Below, piece by piece: positions 19,982 to 29,125 of a stretch of 48,836 nt of DNA. The stretch is from assembly GCA_016185465.1 (NCBI GenBank), contig JACPNO010000044.1, forward strand, positions 1-48,836. Direction: 5' to 3'. The notes under the pieces were generated by a model, which was given only the letters and a program-made list of their open reading frames with translations, had not been told where the DNA came from and made no database searches. Numbering within the stretch: the stretch's first letter is position 1; every line of letters begins with the position of its first letter. The position numbers were made by a program, and so were the translations under genes. This stretch comes from Candidatus Solibacter usitatus. Its GTDB lineage: Bacteria; Acidobacteriota; Terriglobia; Bryobacterales; Bryobacteraceae.

Positions 19982-21752
19982 GTGGGGCGCATACGCGTTC
20001 TCCCCGACCAGGTCGCTAACAAAATCGCCGCCGGAGAGGTAGTCGAACGGCCCGACTCTGGGATTTCGGGGCGAGGCTTTGCCGTCGATCGCTTCCGTCT
20101 CGCGCCTGCTGCTGGAGACCCGCGCGGAGGAAGAAACCACCGGCACTCGCGTAGAAATCGCCGGCGGCAAGATGCTGCGCTGCGAAGAGACTGTCCGCGG
20201 CAAGGGCACCACCATCACCGTGCGCGATCTGTTCTACAACGTGCCCGCCCGCAAGAAATTTCTGCGCACCGATCAAACCGAGCTGGCGCACATTGCGTCG
20301 CTGGTCACCCACTACAGCCTGGCGCATCCGGATAAGACCTTCGAGCTGCGCAACGGTCCGGTTGAGCTGCTGCACGTCACTCCTGTCGCGACCTTGCGTG
20401 AACGGGTGTTTCAGGTGTTTGGCAGCGGAACGCTGGAAGAGCTGGTCGATTTGGGCGTACGCGAGCGCGAGTTGCTGCTGCCGCCTGCGCCGTCCGAACC
20501 CGGCGTCGAGCCGGAGCCGCGCGAGACCAGGATATTCCGCTTGAGCGGCTTCGTTTCGCGGCCTCAGATACAGAAAGCCAATCGCAATTCCATATTTGTA
20601 TTCGTCAATGGCCGCCTGATTCGCGACCGTCTACTGCTGCATGCGCTCTCCGCCGCGTATCACAACCTGATGCCGGCGGGCATGTTCCCGTTCGCGCTGC
20701 TGTTCCTCACCTGCGATGCCGGCGAAGTAGACGTCAACGTGCACCCGTCCAAAACGGAGGTGCGCTTCCGCCATCAATCGTTCATGCACGATTTTGTGCG
20801 CGATACGCTGCGTGAGCGCCTGATAGAGACGCGGCCGGCGCCCGCGTTCGCGGTAACGCCATCGGCACAGCCGGCCGCGCGCCTGCCATTTTCTGAGTTT
20901 TCGCAAATGATCGAAAACGCCGACGCAGCCGGGGAATCCGACGGGGCGATGGCGCCTGTGGCGCTGCCCGTGGGGCCAGCCGCTTATGAGACGGATTTCA
21001 CCGCTCCGGAATTTGCCCTCCGCCCTACGCGTGGTCCCGAAGCGCGTCTCGATTTCGGCGCGGGGGCGATCCCGCTGACCGAGCCCGCCCCCGCGCCCTC
21101 GCGGCTGCGCGTGCCGGATACCCACGGACCGTTTCCCGACGGGGCGCTGCCGGTGTCCTCGTCGTTAACCTCGCTCCCCGATCTGCGTCCGCTGGGACAA
21201 CTGCACGACAGTTTCATCATCGCCGCCGGCCGCAGCGGCCTTTGGATCATCGACCAGCACGTGGCGCACGAGCGTATCCTGTTCGAAAAAGTGCTCAAGC
21301 AGCGCGCCGCCGGCACCGTGGAATTGCAGCGGCTGCTGATGCCGCTGGTGCTGCAGCTCACCGCCGAGCAGCAGATCGAGTACGCGCGCATCGCCGACGA
21401 GCTGGCCGCCCTCGGCTTTGAGACCGAGCCTTTCGGCAACCGGACCATCGCCGTAACCGGCGCGCCTGCCGACATCGCCCCCGGCGATTTGGAAAAAGTC
21501 TTGTTTGAAGTGCTGGAAATCGCCGAAAACGAGCTGCGCTCCTCTTCGCTCGACGATGTGCGGCGCGCGATCGCTGCTTCCATCGCCTGCCGGGCGGCCA
21601 TCAAAATCAACATGCGCCTGGATCAAACCAAAATGGATTGGCTGCTGCGCGCGCTCGCCGCCACCGAATATCCCATGAGCTGTCCGCACGGCCGGCCCAT
21701 TGCGCTCGAATATTCCATGCGCGAAATTCTAAAGGCGTTTCATCGGATTTGA
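19982..21752 (+). pseudogene. mutL: DNA mismatch repair protein MutL, broken by an internal frameshifting deletion
   Basis: The reading frame from GTG 19982 encodes the exact MutL N-terminus (GRIRVLPDQVANKIAAGEVVERP) up to about 20053. The next recognisable MutL residues, TLGFRGEALPSIASVS, begin at 20055 in another frame. In intact MutL about 65 residues lie between these blocks, including GHKL ATPase motif I (the catalytic Glu and metal-binding Asn of the VVKELVEN region) and motif II (DNGxG). They are missing and the frame is shifted. Downstream the frame stays open to 21752 with good MutL sequence: GTTITVRDLFYNVPARKKF, the NGRLIRD region, and a C-terminal dimerisation domain. A functional ATPase is therefore not expected unless this is an assembly error. 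Confidence 0.88.
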
Positions 21753-21761
21753 CCGGTCCGC

Positions 21762-21767
21762 TACAAT
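21762..21767 (+). promoter_or_regulatory. Putative -10 box before the SDR gene
   Basis: TACAAT lies 7 bases before the TTG start at 21775. No ribosome binding site is visible between them. Confidence 0.35.
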
Positions 21768-21774
21768 CAATAGC

Positions 21775-22560
21775 TTGCAACCTTTCGATCAGATATTCTC
21801 CCTTTCCGGTAAAACGGCGCTAGTCGCGGGCGCAAGCCGCGGCATCGGCCTGTCCATCGCCCAGGCTCTGGCAACCGCCGGGGCGCATACGATTCTGGCC
21901 GCGCGGTCAGTGGATAAACTCCGCGAGCGGGCCGCGGCGATTACTTCCGCCGGGCATTCCGCCGCCACCCTAGAACTGGACGTCACCAATTCGGATTCCA
22001 TTCGCGCCGCTGCCGCGTCGCTCGACGCCGTGGATATTCTGGTGAACGTCTCCGGCACGAACCTGCGCAAGCGGTTTGAGAACTACACGCGCGCCGAGTA
22101 TGATCACCTGCTGGCGACCAATCTTCACGGCCTGGTGGAGCTGACGCAGCTCATCGGCGCGAAAATGATCGTCCGCGGCAAAGGCGGCAAGGTGATCTTT
22201 ATCGGCAGCCTCACTTCGCGCATGGGACTGCCGTATCTCTCCGTCTACGGCATCACCAAAGGCGCCGTTACGCAGCTCACTCAGGGCCTCGCCGCCGAGT
22301 GGGGCCGGTACGATATTCAGGTGAACTGCATTGCTCCCGGGTACATCGTCACGGATTTGAATCGCGCCATGTGGCAAGCTCCTGAGATGCTGCAATGGCT
22401 GCGCGGCAATCAGGCCAATCCGCGCTTGGGCCGCGCCGAAGACATCGCGCCTCTGGCCGTTTTTCTAAGCAGCAAGGGTTCGGACTACATCACCGGCCAG
22501 GTGATTCCGGTGGACGGCGGCTTTACCACCACGGCGGTTTGGCCCTACGAACCGGCATGA
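21775..22560 (+). CDS. SDR-family oxidoreductase
   Basis: This 261-residue classical short-chain dehydrogenase has the NAD(P)-binding motif GASRGIG at 19-25 and a central NVSGT at 91-95. The active-site pattern is Ser145 or Ser148, Tyr158 and Lys162 (SVYGITK). The C-terminal GSDYITGQVIPVDGGFTT is typical of the gluconate or glucose dehydrogenase-like and FabG-like group. The substrate cannot be deduced. The Arg22 after the first Gly-rich turn and AARS at 42-45 would suit NADPH. The start is TTG 21775, the first plausible codon before the conserved LSGKTALVAGA, with TACAAT 7 bases upstream. The stop overlaps the next ATG by 4 bases (ATGA). Confidence 0.9.
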   Translation: MQPFDQIFSLSGKTALVAGASRGIGLSIAQALATAGAHTILAARSVDKLRERAAAITSAGHSAATLELDVTNSDSIRAAAASLDAVDILVNVSGTNLRKRFENYTRAEYDHLLATNLHGLVELTQLIGAKMIVRGKGGKVIFIGSLTSRMGLPYLSVYGITKGAVTQLTQGLAAEWGRYDIQVNCIAPGYIVTDLNRAMWQAPEMLQWLRGNQANPRLGRAEDIAPLAVFLSSKGSDYITGQVIPVDGGFTTTAVWPYEPA

Positions 22561-23441
22561 CCAGGTGGGCGTTGCTGTTGAGCGCGTTGTGGATTTCTTT
22601 TGCACAAGCGCCCGCACCATCGCCCGAACCCGCGGCGGTTGAGTTTTCCTGCCCGATGGATCCGGACATTCGCTCCAAGGCTCCGGGCAAGTGCTCGCGC
22701 TGCGGCATGCCGCTCGAGCCGCGAATTCAGGAACCCATGCGTTTCGCAATGCGGGTAAAGGCCACCCCGCCGCAGATTCCGGCGGGCCGCGACGTTCGCC
22801 TGCAATTTCGCATCACCGAGCCGAAATCCGGCGCGGCCGTGAAGGACTACAAAGTCGTCCACGAAAAACTGTTTCACCTTTTCCTGGTGAGCCAGGACCT
22901 GCGGTATTTCGCCCACGAACACCCGATAGCCAAGCGCGACGGAAGTTTTGATTTCACGGCGCGCTTCCCTGCTCCCGGCCACTACGCGCTGCTGGCCGAT
23001 GTCTATCCGAAGGATGGGACGCCGCAATTGCTGAGCAAGATCGTCACCACCGCCGGATACACTAAGAGCCTGCAGGAATCGGTGACGCAGCCGGCCCGCG
23101 ACCTCAGTCCCAAACAGGGCGAGAACCTCAAAGTCGAGCTGACAATCGAGCCGACGCAGCCCATCGCCGGCAAAAAGACGCTGTTGTTCTTTCGTCTTTC
23201 CCCAGCCGAGGGCTTCGAGCAATATCTGGGCGCGTGGGGCCACATGCTGGTCGCAAGCAACGATCTCACCGACCTGATTCACGGCCATCCCACCTACGTG
23301 ACTCAGCCCGATGGCTTGCCGCAAGTGCAGTTTGACGTGTTCTTCCCGCGCGAAGCGGTCTACCGCGTGTGGGTGCAGTTTCAGCGCAACGGCATTGTCA
23401 ACACAGTGGCGTTCACGATTCCCGTTACCGGCCTGCGCTAG
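22557..23441 (+). CDS. Secreted protein with heavy-metal-binding (CPMDPD...CSRCGM) domain
   Basis: This 294-residue protein has a signal peptide (about 1-17) and, at residues 30-52, SCPMDPDIRSKAPGKC...CGMPL. That matches the small heavy-metal-binding domain found at the start of copper-resistance and CusB-type proteins; Cys32, Met34, Cys46, Cys49 and Met51 are candidate ligands. The rest (about 65-294) is beta-rich with several histidines (FAHEHP, DLIHGHP), resembling domains found in copper-handling proteins. It likely acts outside the cytoplasm, but the metal is not proven. Its ATG overlaps the SDR stop (ATGA). The frame is also open upstream to 22395, but that part overlaps the SDR gene and lacks a signal peptide. 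The 3' end overlaps glcF by 17 bases. Confidence 0.75.
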   Translation: MTRWALLLSALWISFAQAPAPSPEPAAVEFSCPMDPDIRSKAPGKCSRCGMPLEPRIQEPMRFAMRVKATPPQIPAGRDVRLQFRITEPKSGAAVKDYKVVHEKLFHLFLVSQDLRYFAHEHPIAKRDGSFDFTARFPAPGHYALLADVYPKDGTPQLLSKIVTTAGYTKSLQESVTQPARDLSPKQGENLKVELTIEPTQPIAGKKTLLFFRLSPAEGFEQYLGAWGHMLVASNDLTDLIHGHPTYVTQPDGLPQVQFDVFFPREAVYRVWVQFQRNGIVNTVAFTIPVTGLR

Positions 23442-24732
23442 CAGCGGAGCGGGCGCGGTAAGCCTCGTCGAGAATCTCGATCACGTGGGCCACGCGCTGG
23501 CCGCGGCCATGCAGGCGCGCCCCGGCCGTCAGTTGCAGCATGCAGCCAGGATTGGCCGTGACAATTACGTCGGCCGCGGTGGCGTTCACGCTCTCCATTT
23601 TTTTGTCCAACAGAGACATGGCCATTTCATTTTCCACGACGTTGTAGATTCCCGCGCTGCCGCAGCACAAGTCGGAGAGGGCCATCTCGCGCAGCACAAG
23701 TCCCGGAACCGCGGCCAGCAGCTTGCGCGGCGCGGTGCGTATTTTTTGTCCGTGCGCCAGGTGGCAGGAATCCTGATAGGTCACGGTTGCCGCAACGGGG
23801 CCCATGTCCGTGTTGAGCTCGATCGACGCCAGAAATTCGTTCACGTCTTTCATCCGCGCGACAAAATCACGAGCTTTCTGCTGGTAGGCGGTGTCATGCT
23901 CCAGAAGTTCGTCGTATTCCTTGAGTGTCGAGCCGCAGCCGGCCGCGTTGGTCAGGATCGCGTCGAAGCCGCCGTCGAGCACGGCATCGATGTTGCGGCG
24001 AGCGAGCTTGCGCGCGTCTTCCTTCAACCCGGCGTGGACGTGCAGCGCGCCACAGCAGCCCTGCTCCGCCGGGATCACCACTTCACAGCCGTTTTTCTGC
24101 AGGACCCGCACCGTGGCTTCGTTCAGGCGGGCGAAAGAAATGTTGGCGATGCAGCCGGCGAGAAATGCCACGCGATGGCGGCGCTGCCCCTCGGCAGGGA
24201 GCGTTTTCCCGATCTGGCTGAAAAAGAACGGCGGCTCAGCCGAAGGTGCGAGCTGTTCCAGGCGGCCCAGCTTGCCCATCAGTTTCCATAATCCGGAAGC
24301 TCGGAAAATTCTCTGCAGCCCGCTGGCTTGATACAAGTACAGCATGGCGCCGAACACCATGAGCGTGCCGGGAGACTGCAGCAGGTGTCCGAAAACAAAA
24401 CGCCGGATCGTTCTGGCGATGAAAGGCGCGGGCGCGCGCGCGGCGATGTCGGCTCGCGCCGCTTCCACCAGCCGTCCGTACTCGACACCGGAAGGGCACG
24501 CGGTCTCGCAGGCGCGGCAAGCCAGACACAGCCCGATGTGCTCGATATAAGAAGCCGTGATCGGCGCGCCGCCATTTACCTGCACCATCTGATAAATGCG
24601 CCCGCGCGGGGAATCCATTTCCACGCCGAGCTCGCGATACGTCGGGCAGGCGTTCAGGCACAGCCCGCAATGCACGCAGCGGTCCAGGTCGGCTTGCTGC
24701 GGGCGGTCAAATGAGACGGTAGAGTCGGCCAC
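23425..24732 (-). CDS. glcF: Glycolate oxidase iron-sulfur subunit
   Basis: This 435-residue protein has two 4Fe-4S motifs, Cys19-Cys22-Cys25-Cys29-Pro and Cys69-Cys72-Cys75-Cys79-Pro. Two CCG-type cysteine domains follow, recognisable by EQGCCGALHVHAG and LCCGSAGIYNVV. This is the GlcF architecture. With GlcD and GlcE it oxidises glycolate to glyoxylate and passes electrons to the membrane chain. The GTG at 24732 lies 26 bases inside the 3' end of glcE, so translation is likely coupled. glcD, the flavin-bearing catalytic subunit usually next to glcE, is not in this window. Confidence 0.92.
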   Translation of the reverse strand: MADSTVSFDRPQQADLDRCVHCGLCLNACPTYRELGVEMDSPRGRIYQMVQVNGGAPITASYIEHIGLCLACRACETACPSGVEYGRLVEAARADIAARAPAPFIARTIRRFVFGHLLQSPGTLMVFGAMLYLYQASGLQRIFRASGLWKLMGKLGRLEQLAPSAEPPFFFSQIGKTLPAEGQRRHRVAFLAGCIANISFARLNEATVRVLQKNGCEVVIPAEQGCCGALHVHAGLKEDARKLARRNIDAVLDGGFDAILTNAAGCGSTLKEYDELLEHDTAYQQKARDFVARMKDVNEFLASIELNTDMGPVAATVTYQDSCHLAHGQKIRTAPRKLLAAVPGLVLREMALSDLCCGSAGIYNVVENEMAMSLLDKKMESVNATAADVIVTANPGCMLQLTAGARLHGRGQRVAHVIEILDEAYRARSAASAGR

Positions 24733-25864
24733 GGTTCAATAGTCGGTCGGGATCAAACATTTGTTTGACCCTCTTCATCATCTCAAAGTCGCTTCCCGGC
24801 GACGGCCACAGCTCGAGCGCGGGCTTCTGCGCCAAGGGAGAAAACTCCATCACGCATTTCCAACCGTGACGCCCCGCGGCGGACATCCAGCGAACCGCCG
24901 CCTCGGCGCGAGTGAAATAGGCATACGAAACGCCGGAGCCTGCGCGCGCAATGGCGGCTGTTTCGATCGACGCCAGCACGGCATCAAGCTGCGCCAGAGT
25001 CGAAGCCACCCTCACCACGGCGCCCTCGGCGAACTTATCCAGAAAGCGCTGTGTGAAACTGCGCACGTCGGTCCAAAAGCGGGCTTCGTCGTCTCCGTCG
25101 AGCAGCACGCCATCGCTCATCGCGGCAACTTCACGGCGCGCCCGTTCCACTACCGCGCGATTGCCGCCAAACTGCAGCGCCAGGACGTGCCCCCGGCGGC
25201 CAATCTGGGCCGCTGCCACGGGGTTGAGCAAGTCGATCGAAGCCGGTTGCAGCACGCCTTTGAGAATATTGTCGCGCGCCGTAATCGCCTCGGCGAGCGT
25301 ACCGAGCGAGAGCAACACACTGCCCTCTTCGGCCGGCTGGGGAATCACTTTGAAATTCACCACCGCCATAGCCGCCAGCGTTCCGAAGGAGCCGATCATG
25401 AGCTTGGCCATGTCCAGCCCGGCAACGTTCTTGACCACCATGCCGCCGGATTGAATCAGCTTGCCCTCGAGGGTCGCGAATTGCATGCCTATCACGAGGT
25501 CGCGCGCGGTGCCGTAAAGACGCCGCCGCGGGCCGCTGCTGTTCGACGCCAGAATGCCGCCGATCGTCGCCTGGTTTTCAAAGGGCGGATCGAGCGGAAT
25601 CATTTGCCGGTTCTCCGCCAGTATCTTGCGCAGCTGGGCATACGGCATGCCGGCCTCCACGCTGATCGTCAAGTCGCGAGGCTCGTAGGCTAACAGGCGC
25701 GCAAGGCCAGTAGTCGCAATCGTCGTGTCCGACGGCTCAGCAGGCCCGGCCATGCGGCGTTTGCTGCCTGCGCCGTTCAGCGTGATGGTTTGCTTGGCGG
25801 CCGCGGCAGTGGCCAGCGCTGCCGCCAACTCACTTGGTTCACGCGGTGTGATGGGCGCGCTCAC
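24707..25864 (-). CDS. glcE: Glycolate oxidase FAD-binding subunit
   Basis: This 385-residue FAD_binding_4 protein shows NGAGSKRR near 30-36, RDLTISVEAGMPYAQLRKILAE, the FAD loop ATIGGILASNSSGPRRRLYG (about 103-122), and SGGMVVKNVAGLDMAKLMIGS (about 139-159). The C-terminus ends FDPDRLLNRGRLY, as in GlcE. It is the second flavoprotein of the glycolate oxidase complex. The GTG start at 25864 overlaps the nucleosidase stop by 4 bases (GTGA). The gene order places it directly before glcF. Confidence 0.92.
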   Translation of the reverse strand: MSAPITPREPSELAAALATAAAAKQTITLNGAGSKRRMAGPAEPSDTTIATTGLARLLAYEPRDLTISVEAGMPYAQLRKILAENRQMIPLDPPFENQATIGGILASNSSGPRRRLYGTARDLVIGMQFATLEGKLIQSGGMVVKNVAGLDMAKLMIGSFGTLAAMAVVNFKVIPQPAEEGSVLLSLGTLAEAITARDNILKGVLQPASIDLLNPVAAAQIGRRGHVLALQFGGNRAVVERARREVAAMSDGVLLDGDDEARFWTDVRSFTQRFLDKFAEGAVVRVASTLAQLDAVLASIETAAIARAGSGVSYAYFTRAEAAVRWMSAAGRHGWKCVMEFSPLAQKPALELWPSPGSDFEMMKRVKQMFDPDRLLNRGRLYRLI

Positions 25865-26634
25865 TTCATCGCCTTGACGTAATCCAGAACAAACTGCGCG
25901 CAGTATTCACCGGCGATGCGCTCGAAGGTGGGATGATTCCATTCCGAGTCGGAGATGATGCGGATGGCCACGAAGGGCACTTTCATGCCCGTGGCCACGC
26001 CGGCTGCGAAAGCGCTTTCCATGTCCTCGGTGTCGGTGCCGTAGGTTTTGAAAACCCACTGGATGCGGTCCAGCTCGCGGTTGTACTCAAACGCCGAGCC
26101 GATATGGCCCTTCAATACTTTTCCGCGCTCATACTTGATTCCCAATGCCCGCTCGACCAGCCCTGAGTCGGCGGGGAAGCTGGGAAAATCGCTCAAATTC
26201 TGATTATCCAGCCGCAGCTTATGGATGATTGGCTTCCAACGCGCGGAATCCATGCCCGCGCCGGCATCGCCGTGGCTCGATTGGAATGCGCCGTAGTCAG
26301 TGGTTTTCTCCCCTACCACGATGTCCCACAAATCCAATTTAGGATTGTGCGCGCCAGCGGTTCCCTGATTGATGATGGCCTTGGGGTGAAAATTCACGAT
26401 GCCCAGCGTAGTCGCGGCCGCGGCGTTGATCGGTCCCATCTCGGTGCGGGAGATCACGACCGACTGCGTCCCGATCCTGCCGGTCCAAAACGTCCATGCG
26501 CCAATATGTCTTTCGTGCTTCCCTTCGAGCGCCGCCACCAGCGGACCCAGCTCGGAATCGAGCGCGCCCTGAATCAGCAGATCTTCGGCCCACACGCGCG
26601 CCGTCAGAAAAATCAGCAAATACAGAATTCTCAT
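25861..26634 (-). CDS. Secreted PNP/UDP-family nucleosidase (MTA/SAH nucleosidase-like)
   Basis: This 257-residue protein begins with a signal peptide (about 1-16, MRILYLLIFLTARVWA), so it is probably periplasmic, unlike the usual cytoplasmic MTA/SAH nucleosidase. The PNP_UDP domain follows: DLLIQGALDSELGPLVAAL, INQGTAGAHNPKLDLWDIVVG, and the ribose-binding/catalytic block TEDMESAFAAGVATGMKVPFVA. Asp in RIISDSEWN fits the general acid of MTA nucleosidases. It should cleave purine nucleosides to free base and sugar. It starts directly after the stop of the purine permease, so the two are cotranscribed and may cooperate in base salvage. The exact nucleoside is not known. Confidence 0.82.
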   Translation of the reverse strand: MRILYLLIFLTARVWAEDLLIQGALDSELGPLVAALEGKHERHIGAWTFWTGRIGTQSVVISRTEMGPINAAAATTLGIVNFHPKAIINQGTAGAHNPKLDLWDIVVGEKTTDYGAFQSSHGDAGAGMDSARWKPIIHKLRLDNQNLSDFPSFPADSGLVERALGIKYERGKVLKGHIGSAFEYNRELDRIQWVFKTYGTDTEDMESAFAAGVATGMKVPFVAIRIISDSEWNHPTFERIAGEYCAQFVLDYVKAMK

Positions 26635-29097
26635 TTATGCTCCCTTAGACATGTAGATGAAACGGGCCACAAACAATAGCGTCAACGCATACACCACCCA
26701 GTTCACTTCGCGATACTGGCCGCGCAGAACTTTGAGCAGGGTATACGCCGTGAAGCCGAACGCCAGCCCGTTGGCGATGCTGAACGTAAGCGGAATGGTC
26801 ATCATGGTGAGAAATGCCGGAATGGCGATCACCGGATCCTTCCATGGAACTTCCGTCACGGTGGTCATCATCATACTGCCCACAACGATCAACGCCGGCG
26901 CGGTGGCCGCGGCGGGAATTGCCCCGATCAGCGGCACCACAAAAAGCGCCACTACAAAAAGCAGTCCGGTGACGATTGCAGTTACGCCCGTGCGCCCGCC
27001 CGCGGCCACTCCGGCCGAGCTTTCGATATAGCTGACGACGGTCGAAGTTCCGGCAAGCGATCCGGCAATGGTGGCGGATGCATCGGCGAGCAGGATGCGA
27101 TTGATGCGCGGAATCTGGTTGGCGCGATCGAACAGACCGGCGCGCGTGCCCACCGCGACCAGCGTGCCGACGTTGTCGAACAGATCCACAAACAGAAAGA
27201 CGAACACGATTTCGAGCAGGCCGACGTTCAGCGCGGCGCGAATGTCGAGCTGAAATGCGGTGGCGGTAATGTCGGCAACGCCGTACGCGCCCGGCTGCCA
27301 TTTCACCAGGCCGAATACCGCCCCCAGCGCCGTGGTCGCCATAACGCCGATGAGAATTGCGGCGCGCGCGCGCCAGGCGAGCAGTACCGCCATCAGCAGA
27401 AGTCCGGCCACGGCCAGCAGCGTGGCGGGCGCGCCCAAGTTTCCCATCGCAACCAAAGTAGCCGGATGCGCGGTCACGATGCCGGCGTTGCGAAAACCAA
27501 TCAATGCGATGAACAGGCCGACGCCGGATGCGACCGCGGCGTACAGCTCGCGCGGAATCGCCGAAACGATCAGCTTGCGCACGCCAATCAGCGTAAGCAC
27601 CAGAAAACTGACGCCGGAAAGAAACACAGCGCCCAGCGCGGCTTGCCAGGGTACGCCCATGCCCTTGACCACTGAATACGTGAAGTACGCGTTAAGGCCC
27701 ATGCCGGGAGCGAGCGCGATGGGATAGCGCGCCACAGCTCCCATGAGGATGCTGCCAAACGCAGCCGAAAGACACGTCGCGGCTGTAACCGCGGCCAGCG
27801 GCATACCGGCTTCATGCAGGATGGCCGGATTCACGAACACGATATACGCCATCGTCATGAACGTAGTTGCGCCGGCGATGACCTCGGTTTTCCAATCCGC
27901 GCCGAGAGCTTGAAATTCGAAGTAGTGCTCCAGGCGCTCACGGAGAGCGCTCATGAACTCGTCATTGTAGTGTCCGCCGCCTACCGGCATCGGCACGGAA
28001 ATCGCTGGAACGCCCAGCGCCGTCCAGGGCGTGTTGAGACGCGGATCGCCCGTTGAAGCCAGGCCTTCGGGCGCGGGACCGGGCGCGGCCGGCGTAGCTA
28101 CGACCGAATGGGTTCGAAACACTTCGGCCATTTCCTGTTTCAAGGCGGCGATGAGCGCCAGCGCGGTGGCATATTTTTCCGGCGGAATGGCAAGCCCTTC
28201 CTCGACCAGCTGCGCCAGCTTCGCGCCGATGCCGGACCCATGCTCGCGCCAACGCTGCTCGTGCGTGCGGGCGCCTTCATAGTTGTTGACCAGGCGCGCG
28301 GCTGGCAGCAGTTCCGGAAATCGCGCGGGCATGGCGAGCGCTTCGACGTTCCAACCATGCCTGCGAAGGCCGTCCAGCGCAGCGTGAAACGCTTTCTCCA
28401 TCTCAGGGTCAACTGTCGGAATCTGCGCCGGCACGGCGAGCGAATGGCCGCCCGCTGGCGCTGCTGGAAATCCCATAAGCTTCCACAGCCGCTGCATGTC
28501 GTCCGCCGTTTGGGTGAATAATCCCGCCGTATCGAGCGAAGGCGCGAACGCCAGCACGCCTTCGAGCGGCAGCAGGCCGCGCGTGGGTTTGAACCCCGCC
28601 ACGCCGCAGAATGACGCCGGCCGCAACACCGATCCCTGCGTCTGCGAACCCAGAGCGAACGGGACCATGCCCGCCGCAACGGCCGCCGCCGAGCCGCTGG
28701 AGCTGCCGCCCGGAGTCCGAGTAAGATCCCGCGGGTTGCGCGTGGGCGCGGGATCGAAATACGCGAACGCCGTGGTCTGCGTCTTGCCCAAGAGCACCGC
28801 GCCAAGCCCGCGCAACTGGGCGACGAGCGCCGCATCCGCCGCACCCATCCGGCCCGTATAGAGCGGTGAGCCGTAGGCGGTAATCAGGCCCTGGGTCTCA
28901 AAAATGTCTTTCGCTCCGAACGGAATTCCAGCCAGCGGCCCCGCGCCCGTTGCCGGCTGCGGCGCGACTTGCACCCACGTCTGCAACTGCGATTCACGTT
29001 CGGCAATCCGCTCCAGGCAAATATCCAACAATTGCGCGGGAGTCTTTTCACCTGAATCCCGCCATTCCAGAAATTGCCGCAGCATGCCGAACGCCAT
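26635..29097 (-). CDS. Fusion: C-terminally truncated amidase reading into an NCS2-family purine permease
   Basis: The open frame gives 820 residues from the ATG at 29097. Residues 1 to about 375 are an amidase-signature hydrolase: catalytic Lys63 (GAKDIF), the GGSSSGS loop at 130-136 and the nucleophile Ser156 (GSQTQGS). It breaks off after TALGVPAISVPMPVGG, where homologues normally continue for some 40 more residues. From residue 382 the sequence is a complete AzgA/PbuG-type NCS2 permease (about 439 residues; APGMGLNAYFTYSV, FLFVDLFDNVGTLVAVG). The permease has its own ATG at 27954 with TACAAT 9 bases before it, as though it were once a separate gene. The fusion may come from a deletion or an assembly error. 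The permease probably imports adenine, guanine or hypoxanthine. An ATG at 29127 would add 10 residues but overlaps the divergent start. Confidence 0.85.
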   Translation of the reverse strand: MAFGMLRQFLEWRDSGEKTPAQLLDICLERIAERESQLQTWVQVAPQPATGAGPLAGIPFGAKDIFETQGLITAYGSPLYTGRMGAADAALVAQLRGLGAVLLGKTQTTAFAYFDPAPTRNPRDLTRTPGGSSSGSAAAVAAGMVPFALGSQTQGSVLRPASFCGVAGFKPTRGLLPLEGVLAFAPSLDTAGLFTQTADDMQRLWKLMGFPAAPAGGHSLAVPAQIPTVDPEMEKAFHAALDGLRRHGWNVEALAMPARFPELLPAARLVNNYEGARTHEQRWREHGSGIGAKLAQLVEEGLAIPPEKYATALALIAALKQEMAEVFRTHSVVATPAAPGPAPEGLASTGDPRLNTPWTALGVPAISVPMPVGGGHYNDEFMSALRERLEHYFEFQALGADWKTEVIAGATTFMTMAYIVFVNPAILHEAGMPLAAVTAATCLSAAFGSILMGAVARYPIALAPGMGLNAYFTYSVVKGMGVPWQAALGAVFLSGVSFLVLTLIGVRKLIVSAIPRELYAAVASGVGLFIALIGFRNAGIVTAHPATLVAMGNLGAPATLLAVAGLLLMAVLLAWRARAAILIGVMATTALGAVFGLVKWQPGAYGVADITATAFQLDIRAALNVGLLEIVFVFLFVDLFDNVGTLVAVGTRAGLFDRANQIPRINRILLADASATIAGSLAGTSTVVSYIESSAGVAAGGRTGVTAIVTGLLFVVALFVVPLIGAIPAAATAPALIVVGSMMMTTVTEVPWKDPVIAIPAFLTMMTIPLTFSIANGLAFGFTAYTLLKVLRGQYREVNWVVYALTLLFVARFIYMSKGA
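27964..27969 (-). promoter_or_regulatory. Putative original -10 box of the purine permease
   Basis: TACAAT on the reverse strand lies 9 bases before the ATG at 27954, where permease homology begins. It now sits inside the reading frame fused to the amidase. Confidence 0.4.
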
Positions 29098-29107
29098 ACG
29101 GAATCCC

Positions 29108-29115
29108 ACTATAAT
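29108..29115. promoter_or_regulatory. Overlapping divergent -10 boxes
   Basis: TATAAT on the forward strand (29110-29115) lies 10 bases before the ATG at 29126. TATAGT on the reverse strand (29113-29108) lies 10 bases before the ATG at 29097. The two hexamers share four base pairs, so the two polymerases could not bind at once and the genes may be mutually exclusive in initiation. Confidence 0.5.
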
Positions 29116-29125
29116 GTGTCCAGAC

